Part shown: piece by piece, positions 1 through 7,181 of the stretch
Layout: every line of letters starts with the position of its first letter
Numbering within the stretch: position 1 is the stretch's first letter
Assembly (NCBI RefSeq): GCF_018343625.1
Contig: NZ_JAGYPG010000002.1
Coordinates: 1,159,280-1,223,279, forward strand
Source of the DNA: Lederbergia citri
GTDB lineage: Bacteria > Bacillota > Bacilli > Bacillales > Bacillaceae_C
Direction: 5' to 3'
DNA length: 64,000 nt
Program-made: the position numbers and the translations under genes
The notes under the pieces: model-generated
What the model was told of the DNA's origin: nothing
Databases searched by the model: none
What the model saw: only the letters and a program-made list of their open reading frames with translations

Positions 1-928
1 CCGGAAGTGTGACGATAGCACCTAACACAAAAAGGAAGCCTGCTATGGAAGCGCTCGGTACAAACTTTCCAATTTTCGGCAACAAACCTGTTAATAATAT
101 GACGGCCATCAGTACCATCATCAATACACCTGACCAAACAGCATGAGGAGCACTTGATGTAGCGGAAATAATAATTTCTACTGGTGCCCCGCCAAAAAAG
201 GAAGAAACCATATCAGCGAAACTGCTAATAACTGTAAGCACATCAACATTAACGGCTTTGTTGGCAATTTCACCATTGATTTTACCAAAAGCAATGTTTG
301 CCCCAATATTCAAGCAAACCATTGCTAGAGCACCACGTATTACGCTGGGATTCATAACCAATTTCTGACGAATAAAGCCATCTTTTATTGATTCCTGTTT
401 CACCGTAGATTCAATCTTATTTTTTGAAAAAAAGTAACGAACGATACTTGAAACTATGACAGAAGCTGTAATGGTATACACTAAATCCTTCGTGGCAAAA
501 TAAACAATCAGTGCGCTTGCCATCGAAGTAGTTCCACTAATTTTATCGCTCTTTGCCATGTCCCAAGATACTTTTGAAAGCATAATTCCGACTCCGGCCA
601 TCATCCCTGTTGTAATGACGGGTCCAATCCAAGTGATCAAAGACTCTAGAAACCCAAAAAGGCCGATTATGAGCAGAATGGCTCCGCCAAAAAAGATCAT
701 CGATAATCTTTCGCGCATACTTCTACCCATTGTACCAGCCAATGTAATCGTCTCTGCTTGATATGAAATTACTGCAACATTACTTGTTGCGGCATTCCCA
801 ACTGCACCAATTAAAAATGCGGCGGCGGTCGGAATGGTTGCAAATCCAAAAGTCATTGCTAATAAACCTTGCGGGAGTCCATTTAACACTCCACTTAATG
901 CAGCCAAAATATCCTTCCAAATTTCCAT
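1..928 (-). CDS. NCS2-family purine/xanthine permease (3' end beyond window)
   Basis: This gene is open from an ATG at 928 to the window edge, giving about 309 residues of a strongly hydrophobic protein. The N-terminal part contains the stretch GNAATSNVAVISYQAETI, followed by repeated glycine-rich membrane helices, as expected for NCS2 (xanthine/uracil/guanine) permeases of the cytoplasmic membrane. The start is preceded by AGGGGA five bases upstream. A purine riboswitch with a guanine-type core lies about 260 bp upstream on the same strand (1188-1255), which independently suggests a purine substrate. The C-terminal helices are missing because the window ends. The exact substrate (guanine, hypoxanthine or xanthine) cannot be read from the sequence. 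Confidence 0.72.
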   Translation of the reverse strand, partial: MEIWKDILAALSGVLNGLPQGLLAMTFGFATIPTAAAFLIGAVGNAATSNVAVISYQAETITLAGTMGRSMRERLSMIFFGGAILLIIGLFGFLESLITWIGPVITTGMMAGVGIMLSKVSWDMAKSDKISGTTSMASALIVYFATKDLVYTITASVIVSSIVRYFFSKNKIESTVKQESIKDGFIRQKLVMNPSVIRGALAMVCLNIGANIAFGKINGEIANKAVNVDVLTVISSFADMVSSFFGGAPVEIIISATSSAPHAVWSGVLMMVLMAVILLTGLLPKIGKFVPSASIAGFLFVLGAIVTLP

Positions 929-1154
929 GTTGATCCCCTCTCATCACACCATCACTACGGAATACAACTCATATGAGAAGTATAGATGAATGGGACTTTT
1001 AGAAAAGAGCAAGCTCGTCGTATGAGCTACAGGGACTCACAATAAATGACGAAGACACGATAATCGGTGGCGCATTCTCATAAGGAAAGTCTCGTAGTTT
1101 ACGAGTCTATACAGCTTGTACTAGTCTATAAAAAGTCGTTATAAAAGAAATGAG

Positions 1155-1184
1155 AGAACATCCTGATAGATGAAATCATGTCCT
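1155..1184 (-). terminator. Candidate attenuator hairpin after the purine riboswitch
   Basis: Read on the minus strand, AGGACAT pairs with ATGTTCT, with an additional inner TGAT/ATCA pairing. A T-rich but interrupted run (CATTTCTTTTA) follows. Its position just after the aptamer and before the permease suggests transcription attenuation, but the T-run is imperfect. Confidence 0.4.
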
Positions 1185-1187
1185 TTT

Positions 1188-1255
1188 ATCCATAGAAGAG
1201 CAATTATGGTTGCTCCGTAGAAACTCCTAAACCAGATTATTAGGATTATATGGAT
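1188..1255 (-). promoter_or_regulatory. Purine riboswitch aptamer, guanine/hypoxanthine type
   Basis: On the minus strand a 7-bp P1 helix (ATCCATA with TATGGAT) encloses TAAT, a P2 helix (CCTAA/TTAGG), the invariant AGTTTCTAC joining segment, and a P3 helix (GAGCAA/TTGCTC) with loop CCATAA. This is the order of the xpt/pbuG purine aptamer. The last base of J3/1, next to P1, is C, the base that specifies guanine rather than adenine. The P2 loop (TAATCTGG) departs from the usual GATATGG. The aptamer precedes the NCS2 permease, and purine excess should lower its expression. Confidence 0.8.
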
Positions 1256-1361
1256 GGGTGTTTGTTGTATTTTTTTTGGCAAAATAAAAATATCACAAAA
1301 AAAAGACATGTACAATCATTTTTTTAGGCATTGACACAACTGGCCGGTCCTAATATGTAAA

Positions 1362-1802
1362 TTACATTGAAATTTTATAGACTACTTTGCAAATACGTTC
1401 TTCCACTTCTCTGTGTGCACCTACTAGATGGGTATCCTCAGGGAAGCAAATAAGGGCATAACCTTTTTGTAAATAACCGCAAAATTTATTGTCTGATACA
1501 ACATCACCAAAGAAAATATCACTTTCTTGATCGTATTCCGTTATGTTCGTTAGTTCTTGAACATTTGCAACCTCTACATACTCCATTCCCTCTAAAACAA
1601 TATGAATATCAATATATTTTTTGTGTGCCTCATATCTTTTTTCATCCAAAACAGTGGTTGTAAATGCGATTTTATTTTTTTGATAATCATCCGATACATT
1701 CTCATCTTCTATTAGACCTTCAGTAATATCTTGAATGGCACTATTTAATTTTTGATTGTTAAAAATATACCGCCCTAAGTTCTCTAACTTATCGTATATC
1801 AT
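1362..1802 (-). CDS. YhcH/YjgK/YiaL (DUF386) family protein
   Basis: A 146-residue soluble protein of the cupin-like YhcH/YiaL/DUF386 family. It carries the family's histidine motifs, AHKKYIDIHIVLEG near residue 60 and PEDTHLVG near residue 120, which line a metal site. Known members act on sugar or sialic acid anomers (NanQ-type) or are annotated, doubtfully, as beta-galactosidase beta subunits. The length is typical and the gene looks intact. GAGAGG lies upstream of the ATG. It stands alone between the purine permease and a DUF1761 gene, with no sialic acid genes nearby, so the substrate is unknown. Confidence 0.75.
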   Translation of the reverse strand: MIYDKLENLGRYIFNNQKLNSAIQDITEGLIEDENVSDDYQKNKIAFTTTVLDEKRYEAHKKYIDIHIVLEGMEYVEVANVQELTNITEYDQESDIFFGDVVSDNKFCGYLQKGYALICFPEDTHLVGAHREVEERICKVVYKISM

Positions 1803-1857
1803 GCTAGCATTTCCTCTCTAAAACAATTTCTAAGTAATTGATGATGTTTAAATAAAA

Positions 1858-2235
1858 TTACACCATTAAACCGTGCAAACCACCTAACAGGGTAAAGATA
1901 ACAAGATGATCACCAATAGCAATGATGAATGATTTTTTATTTATTAAGCCAAACAGTGTGTTTTTCAAATAAACAAGTGAAATGATCAAACCTACCATAA
2001 AGCCTATTGTTAAACCTTCTACAATACCTGATCCAGATGCTTGGACAATGGTGGCCATAAAAAATGAACTGATAAACGCTATGATAACTGAAACAACATA
2101 CTTAACTGGACCACTGTCTTGATTTCCTTTTTTGTTAGAAAGTAAAATTGAATAATAAACCGCTCCATATATCATATACAAGAATCCGCCAATAATAATC
2201 GCTATGTAATTTAATCCATTCCAATCAATTAACAT
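1858..2235 (-). CDS. DUF1761 membrane protein
   Basis: A protein of about 125 residues with four predicted membrane helices. The first helix and loop (YIAIIIGGFLYMIYGAVYYS) resemble DUF1761 proteins, whose function is unknown. The start is placed at the ATG at 2235 because AGGAGG sits six bases upstream. An in-frame GTG two codons earlier would have no usable spacing. It ends 55 bp before the YhcH-type gene on the same strand, so the two may be cotranscribed. No catalytic motif is visible. Confidence 0.65.
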   Translation of the reverse strand: MLIDWNGLNYIAIIIGGFLYMIYGAVYYSILLSNKKGNQDSGPVKYVVSVIIAFISSFFMATIVQASGSGIVEGLTIGFMVGLIISLVYLKNTLFGLINKKSFIIAIGDHLVIFTLLGGLHGLMV

Positions 2236-2452
2236 GTACACCCTCCTAATTTATTTAGCTTCCTTTAATGTCTCCATTCGTCATTAATCCTCAATTCGGA
2301 AATGCTGATACCTTTGTAGGTTTTATATACGAACTTTGGAAACACCATTGTTATTCCTCATGATTTTCAGTATAGCTGTTAACCATAATGTCTTCTACTA
2401 AAAATTTCACCTATAAGTTAAGTTTTTTTCCTATTTGCTCGGAAATTGATGC

Positions 2453-2950
2453 TCAATCCTTATCATCAAAAAATTCATGTTCTAAAGTAATATTCTTTGT
2501 AATAGATAGCACTCCGAAAGAAAACTGCTTTTGTCTACGCTTATCTGTAGGAGAACCTGGATTAAAAAGTGTTATGTTACCTACCTTCTTCATTAATGGT
2601 ATATGGGAATGCCCGAAAATCAGAAGATCAATCTGTTCATCCTTAAATATTTCCAAAGCCCTTCTCTCGGTTGTTTTTCCTTTCCCATCGCCATGTGTTA
2701 ATCCGATTGTGATCGATCCTAATGTTAAAATCTTCTTTTTACCGAAGAAATTTTGTAAATCCTCACCATCTATATTCCCTGCCACACCTTCTATTGGAGC
2801 ATATTCTCTCAATTTTTCATATACCTCGAATGTTTGCCAGTCACCTGCATGAATGATCAAATCGGCATTTTCAAGCTCTTCGACTAATCTTACAGGAAGT
2901 TTTTTTGCCATCCTTGGCATATGGGTGTCAGCTGTAATAACAATTTTCAA
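2453..2950 (-). CDS. YfcE/MJ0936-type metallophosphoesterase
   Basis: A calcineurin-like phosphoesterase of about 165 residues. All family motifs are visible: TADTHMP near the N terminus, HAGD, GNIDG (GNxD), THGDG and the C-terminal GHSH. These ligands bind a di-metal centre that hydrolyses phosphodiesters in the cytoplasm. The family includes E. coli YfcE and B. subtilis YsnB-like proteins, and the physiological substrate is usually unknown. A TTG at 2950 is preferred because GGGGTGA lies at good spacing and homologues begin MKIVI. The GTG at 2959 is the alternative start. Confidence 0.85.
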   Translation of the reverse strand: MKIVITADTHMPRMAKKLPVRLVEELENADLIIHAGDWQTFEVYEKLREYAPIEGVAGNIDGEDLQNFFGKKKILTLGSITIGLTHGDGKGKTTERRALEIFKDEQIDLLIFGHSHIPLMKKVGNITLFNPGSPTDKRRQKQFSFGVLSITKNITLEHEFFDDKD

Positions 2951-3069
2951 TTTTATCACCCCACTTTTTTAAGTTTGTTCTTTATAGCATTTGTAATTAG
3001 CGAAATATTTTTTCGTAAAATAGATTCTTAATTACTCACTCTTACTCTACTGTATACTTAACATAAAGA

Positions 3070-3099
3070 AAATCCTTTCCCCGATTGGAAAGGATTTTT
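3070..3099 (-). terminator. Intrinsic terminator of katE
   Basis: An 11-bp stem (AAATCCTTTCC with GGAAAGGATTT) and six-base loop lie just downstream of the catalase stop. On the minus strand they are followed by TCTTT. The plus strand also has a short T-run, so the hairpin may work in both directions. Confidence 0.8.
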
Positions 3100-3109
3100 G
3101 CCTATATGC

Positions 3110-5155
3110 CTAAACGATTTGTCGGTCCCAGTGGCGATGTATTGAAATGGCTTCGACCAAATCATGAGCCAATTGATGAATATTATCGCTTGTCACTACT
3201 CCTGGGCTGTTCAGCATTTTTTCTTTAAAGAATTTTGTTCCTTCATGTGTAGCACCTATCGACTTATAATGTTTAAACGCTTCTTCAATAAAATAGGTAA
3301 CATCCTGACTAAACTTTACGTTTTCTCCATATCCTCCAACGATATATAAAGCGTCCAATAAAACTGGATCAGTAGTTAAAAAGGTTTGATCAACCATCAA
3401 TTCTGTCCCATCAGAGGCCTTCAAAGTTCCGAATTTTTCACTTATTATCTCGATTTGTATACCTGCTGCTTTTAAAACATCTAATACAGCCATTGTTTCG
3501 GTCCCGCTAAAATCTTTCCCAATGATTACACCCACTTTACGAGTATAAGGTGTTTTCTTTGTATTTAATTGGCTTAATGCTGGTGATGACTTTGTTATAT
3601 TCGATTTTTTAGCTCCTGGAGGTGTTACACCAATCGCATCGGCAACCGCTGCTGCCATTTCAGCGTTAACATTGGAAAACATATCGACTACTTGTTGGCG
3701 GACAGAAAAGCTCATTACTTTTCCTAACTCGAATGAGAATGCATCAATAATATGCATCTGCTCTGGCTGACTCATACTATTCCAAAACATTGTTGCTTGG
3801 GAGAAATGATCCTTAAAGCTATCACTTCTTCTCCGCACTTTATGCCCTTCAATTTTTTCCTGATAATGAACAAATCCACCCTCTACACCGCTTACTGGCT
3901 TAGGTGTATTGTTTGCCAATGAATTATTATGATAGCTGACTTGACCTTTATTGATCGTTTGACGTCCATATCCATCACGTTGATTGTTATGAAATGGACA
4001 GACGGGACGATTGATGGGCAGTTCATGAAAGTTAGGACCGCCAAGGCGAATTAATTGTGTATCAGTATAAGAAAATAATCGACCTTGCAACAAAGGATCG
4101 TTTGTAAAATCAATACCCGGTACAATATGACCTGGATGAAAGGCAACTTGTTCGGTTTCCGCAAATACATTATCTACGTTGCGATTTAAGGTCATTTTTC
4201 CGATGATTCTCACAGGTATATCTTCTTCTGGCCATATTTTTGTAGGGTCTAGTATATCAAAATCGAATGAAAACTCCTCTGCCTCATCGATGAGTTGGAC
4301 ACCTAATTCAAATTCCACATATTGCCCCATTTCTATCGCTTCCCATAGATCACGTCGGTGAAAATCGGGATCCTTACCCGATATTTTTTGTGCTTCATCC
4401 CAGACGAGAGAATGGACACCTAAAACAGGCTTCCAATGGAATTTTACAAAGTGAGCTTTTCCTTGATCATTAACGAATCGGAACGTGTGGACACCGAACC
4501 CTTCCATCATCCGAAAACTTCTTGGGATGGCGCGGTCTGACATGTGCCACATGACCATATGGGCTGATTCTTGATTATTTGCGACAAAATCCCAAAACGT
4601 ATCATGTGCAGATGCAGCCTGAGGCATTTCATTATGCGGTTCAGGTTTTACAGCATGGATTAAATCAGGAAACTTAATTGCATCCTGAATAAAAAAGACT
4701 GGAATATTATTACCTACTAGATCGAAATTTCCTTCTTCCGTATAAAATTTTGTAGCAAAGCCACGAACATCCCTAACTGTTTCTGCTGAACCACGTGAAC
4801 CTGCAACAGTTGAAAAGCGAACAAATACTGGCGTTTTTACTAAAGGATCTTGTAAAAATTTCGCACTTGTATATTCCTTCATAGATTCGTATAATTCAAA
4901 CTCGCCATGAGCCGCAAAACCGCGAGCATGAACTACTCGTTCCGGTATTCTCTCGTGGTCAAAGTGGGTCATTTTTTCACGGAAATGAAAATCCTCCATT
5001 AATGTCGGACCACGTTCACCTGCTTTTAAAGAAAATTCATCCTCCGATAATTTTAGCCCTTGATTGGTCGTCATTTCTTTTCCTTGGTCATTGGAGCGAA
5101 ACTGTTCCAATTGCTCCTGCTTCTTGTTTTCATTTCCTTTCCTATTTTCGTTCAT
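3110..5155 (-). CDS. katE: Large-subunit (clade 2) catalase KatE
   Basis: A haem catalase of about 681 residues that converts hydrogen peroxide to water and oxygen. The distal histidine is at residue 76 (VVHARGF), the catalytic asparagine near 150 (LVGNNIPVFF), and the proximal haem-ligand tyrosine at 363 (RLFSYTDTQ). Residues from about 530 form the extra flavodoxin/DJ-1-like domain (KVGVIIGKDF) that defines large-subunit HPII-type catalases. The start is set at 5155, where GGGAGG lies seven bases upstream. An in-frame ATG 11 codons earlier lacks a binding site. A sigma-B promoter precedes it, as known for B. subtilis katE, so it is probably a general-stress and stationary-phase enzyme. Confidence 0.95.
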   Translation of the reverse strand: MNENRKGNENKKQEQLEQFRSNDQGKEMTTNQGLKLSEDEFSLKAGERGPTLMEDFHFREKMTHFDHERIPERVVHARGFAAHGEFELYESMKEYTSAKFLQDPLVKTPVFVRFSTVAGSRGSAETVRDVRGFATKFYTEEGNFDLVGNNIPVFFIQDAIKFPDLIHAVKPEPHNEMPQAASAHDTFWDFVANNQESAHMVMWHMSDRAIPRSFRMMEGFGVHTFRFVNDQGKAHFVKFHWKPVLGVHSLVWDEAQKISGKDPDFHRRDLWEAIEMGQYVEFELGVQLIDEAEEFSFDFDILDPTKIWPEEDIPVRIIGKMTLNRNVDNVFAETEQVAFHPGHIVPGIDFTNDPLLQGRLFSYTDTQLIRLGGPNFHELPINRPVCPFHNNQRDGYGRQTINKGQVSYHNNSLANNTPKPVSGVEGGFVHYQEKIEGHKVRRRSDSFKDHFSQATMFWNSMSQPEQMHIIDAFSFELGKVMSFSVRQQVVDMFSNVNAEMAAAVADAIGVTPPGAKKSNITKSSPALSQLNTKKTPYTRKVGVIIGKDFSGTETMAVLDVLKAAGIQIEIISEKFGTLKASDGTELMVDQTFLTTDPVLLDALYIVGGYGENVKFSQDVTYFIEEAFKHYKSIGATHEGTKFFKEKMLNSPGVVTSDNIHQLAHDLVEAISIHRHWDRQIV

Positions 5156-5202
5156 GATAGACCTCCCAATAGGTATTAAGTAAAACACAGTACAATTTTC
5201 TG

Positions 5203-5227
5203 TTACCCTATTGGAATCGGAGCAAAC
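5203..5227 (-). promoter_or_regulatory. Sigma-B promoter of katE
   Basis: On the minus strand GTTTGC and GGGTAA are separated by 13 bases, matching the Bacillus sigma-B consensus (GTTTAA, 12-14 bases, GGGTAT). The -10 box is about 48 bp upstream of the catalase ATG. B. subtilis katE is known to be sigma-B dependent. Confidence 0.85.
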
Positions 5228-5251
5228 TAATATTTTAATTCTATATACTAG

Positions 5252-5403
5252 GTCAAAAATCCATTATTTTCATTTATTGGGGGATGGCTGTTACTATTTT
5301 CCGATGCAATTGGGAGAAATATTGTCGATCCAGATGGAATTTCAGCCGGTATTATGGTGATATCGGTGCTCCTTACTTCATGTATTTACTTTTGAAAAAA
5401 TAA
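5252..5403 (+). pseudogene. Decayed C-terminal fragment of a FecCD-type iron-siderophore permease
   Basis: One frame reads GGWLLLFSDAIGRNIVDPDG then ISAGIM. The next frame then gives GDIGAPYFMYLLLKK and a stop. Joined, these match the C-terminal signature of FecCD permeases (ADTxGR ... GIxTxxIGAPYFxYLL). About 50 residues remain of a normally 330-residue protein, with a frameshift near 5366 and no upstream part. The hairpin that follows was probably its terminator. The call is pattern recognition without alignment. Confidence 0.65.
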
Positions 5404-5432
5404 AAATGCACTCTTTAAAAGGTGCATTTTTT
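5403..5432. terminator. Bidirectional intrinsic terminator
   Basis: Stem AAAATGCAC/GTGCATTTT with a T-run on both strands. It serves the HHH gene (minus) and probably once served the FecCD remnant (plus). Confidence 0.75.
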
Positions 5433-5449
5433 ATGTTAAGGCTTAGCTA

Positions 5450-5650
5450 TTATGAGCTACTAGCGAATGACAATCCTTTTTCTGCAAGAGCCTGACGAAT
5501 TTGCTCTATTGCTCTTGGTCCCATTCCGTGCAGCCTCAAAAGTTCCGCTTCTGTAACTTTAGTTAATTGCTCCAGCCGTTCGTACCCAGCACCTGCTAGT
5601 GCCCGCCTTGCTGGTTTGGCTATTCCTTTGAGGGAGTCAAATTCATTCAT
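5450..5650 (-). CDS. Small helix-hairpin-helix / alpha-CTD-like DNA-binding protein
   Basis: A 66-residue protein consisting of one helix-hairpin-helix unit (SLKGIAKPARRALAGAGY, then LRLHGMGPRAIEQIRQAL). The second half resembles the RNA polymerase alpha C-terminal domain and other non-specific DNA-binding HhH modules. The start is the ATG at 5650, preceded by AAGGAG. An in-frame ATG nine codons earlier overlaps that site and is unlikely. It has no operon partner and its own terminator, and its role is unknown. Such small proteins are often annotated simply as DNA-binding protein. Confidence 0.7.
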   Translation of the reverse strand: MNEFDSLKGIAKPARRALAGAGYERLEQLTKVTEAELLRLHGMGPRAIEQIRQALAEKGLSFASSS

Positions 5651-5730
5651 GATTTTCTCCTTCCTTCTTTTATTCATCTTTACCTTTATATTGGATATAG
5701 CTTAGAATAATTCCTCTTTGTTTATATGCA

Positions 5731-5762
5731 AAAAACCCATCGATTCAATTCATCGACGGGTT
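5731..5762 (-). terminator. Intrinsic terminator of the unknown two-gene operon
   Basis: AACCCGTCGAT pairs with ATCGATGGGTT on the minus strand (one G-T pair), followed by a T-run. It begins a few bases after the stop of the 5769 gene. Confidence 0.8.
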
Positions 5763-5768
5763 CTACTA

Positions 5769-7178
5769 TTAAAAATGAGCACGATACATCTCTTCCCAAT
5801 TTTGAAGAAGTATATTTTCAATCTTTTTATCTCTTTCCGATTTTGCCCTAACAAAAGAATAAAATGATTTTATAAGCATGAGCAATTCCGCGTAGTTAAA
5901 CGAAAGCGGATTCCAACCATTTAGCCACATTTTTATAATATTAGTAGACATCGTTAAGGAATGAGCTAACGTAAGCATGCTGTTAAGTTTATAATCACGT
6001 TTAAAATCGACGTTTGTTGTAGGTTTCGTCATCCAGTGATAGCCTCGAATAATCATTTCGACAGAAAGAGGCGTTAGAGACATGACGAGAAAATGATTGA
6101 AGTTATATCCTCCAACGGAATACATGCGCTCTGCAAGTTCATTCAGTTTCATATTTCTTATCGTACCCATGTCATTTATCTCGAAAGGAGTGTCTAACGT
6201 GATGGCTTGTGTTAGTGAAAAAAATGGTGGTACGACTCCTTTTGGAGTACCAATATCCGTAATGAAGTGAGCTAATGTTTTCGTGATCGATAAAAATAGA
6301 TTCGTCCCTCCAAAATTAGGATTATCCAATACAGCCAATTTTCCGCTTTGATCAAATACCGAAATCGTCCCATTCATACAATCCAAAACACCAAAAATCA
6401 GTTGCAGCACAGGATCATGTCCTGGTGTTTTCAACCTATGAAGATTGGCGTTCATTTTGATTGGTCCTTCTTCGCTTATAATTCGATCAAAGGCTTTCAC
6501 ATTAACTGCGTCGTACGGCGTTTTCGCCCAGCTTTCTAATTTTCTAATCGCTGCATTATTTTCTGGATTCAAATAAGAATCCATCATTTTGTTAACCCAT
6601 TTTCCTGCCGCGCTTTTTTGAGACTGAGGAACATATTTATCTGCCGCGCCTGCTGGCATTTTGACAACTAGCAAATCTACTAAAAAACCAACAAGGGCAG
6701 CTAGTCCTACTATTGTATAATCCCATTTTGTCCAACGAGTATCTCCAAATTCTTGATAAAATTTATTTTCTATCTCCCTAATTTGTTGGGCTGATAAGAG
6801 TTGCTTAATTGGATCAATGTTCAAATCCAATTCATATTTATCCATATATGAATCAATGTTTTTCTCATATTCATCCCAATTTGCACCGTTAACAATCGGA
6901 AGCGGCTCAAAGGTTGGAAGTTTGATTTTGGCCATTTCATCACTTGATAATTGAATAGAACCGGATACATTGAAACCCTCTGTATCCAAATCCTTTAGAT
7001 TGATCCCGAGTGAGGCAAAGAGCTGGTTCATTTGTTCATCTGCCTCATCCAGCTTCGTTTTTAGGGCTGCATTTCCCTCTTTCAATTCACTTCCAACTGC
7101 TTGTACATCGCTTAAAGTTTTCGATATTCTTTTTATTTGGTCATCTTGGACAATTAATGCTTTCTCAAATTTTTTCAT
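5769..7178 (-). CDS. Unknown protein: coiled coil, one membrane helix, His/Asp motifs (second gene of a pair)
   Basis: A 469-residue protein I do not recognise. Residues 1-60 are predicted coiled coil. A hydrophobic segment near 155-175 (YTIVGLAALVGFLVDLLVV) is the only clear membrane helix. The large C-terminal part contains HRLKTPGHDP, LAHFITDIGTPKGV and NFNHFLVMSLTPLS. The H-x3-D-x-x-TPKG pattern faintly recalls the YdjM/DUF457 membrane-hydrolase family, which is only a suggestion. The gene starts three bases after the stop of the upstream gene, so the two are translationally coupled and their products probably interact. A terminator follows directly. No signal peptide is visible. Confidence 0.6.
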   Translation of the reverse strand: MKKFEKALIVQDDQIKRISKTLSDVQAVGSELKEGNAALKTKLDEADEQMNQLFASLGINLKDLDTEGFNVSGSIQLSSDEMAKIKLPTFEPLPIVNGANWDEYEKNIDSYMDKYELDLNIDPIKQLLSAQQIREIENKFYQEFGDTRWTKWDYTIVGLAALVGFLVDLLVVKMPAGAADKYVPQSQKSAAGKWVNKMMDSYLNPENNAAIRKLESWAKTPYDAVNVKAFDRIISEEGPIKMNANLHRLKTPGHDPVLQLIFGVLDCMNGTISVFDQSGKLAVLDNPNFGGTNLFLSITKTLAHFITDIGTPKGVVPPFFSLTQAITLDTPFEINDMGTIRNMKLNELAERMYSVGGYNFNHFLVMSLTPLSVEMIIRGYHWMTKPTTNVDFKRDYKLNSMLTLAHSLTMSTNIIKMWLNGWNPLSFNYAELLMLIKSFYSFVRAKSERDKKIENILLQNWEEMYRAHF

Positions 7179-7181
7179 AGA

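Noticed and set aside
558..761. 67-codon plus-strand open frame
   Set aside because: It lies wholly inside the minus-strand NCS2 permease gene, has no ribosome binding site, and its translation looks like an antisense shadow.
2388..2852. 154-codon plus-strand open frame
   Set aside because: It is antisense to the phosphoesterase gene, whose motifs are unambiguous.
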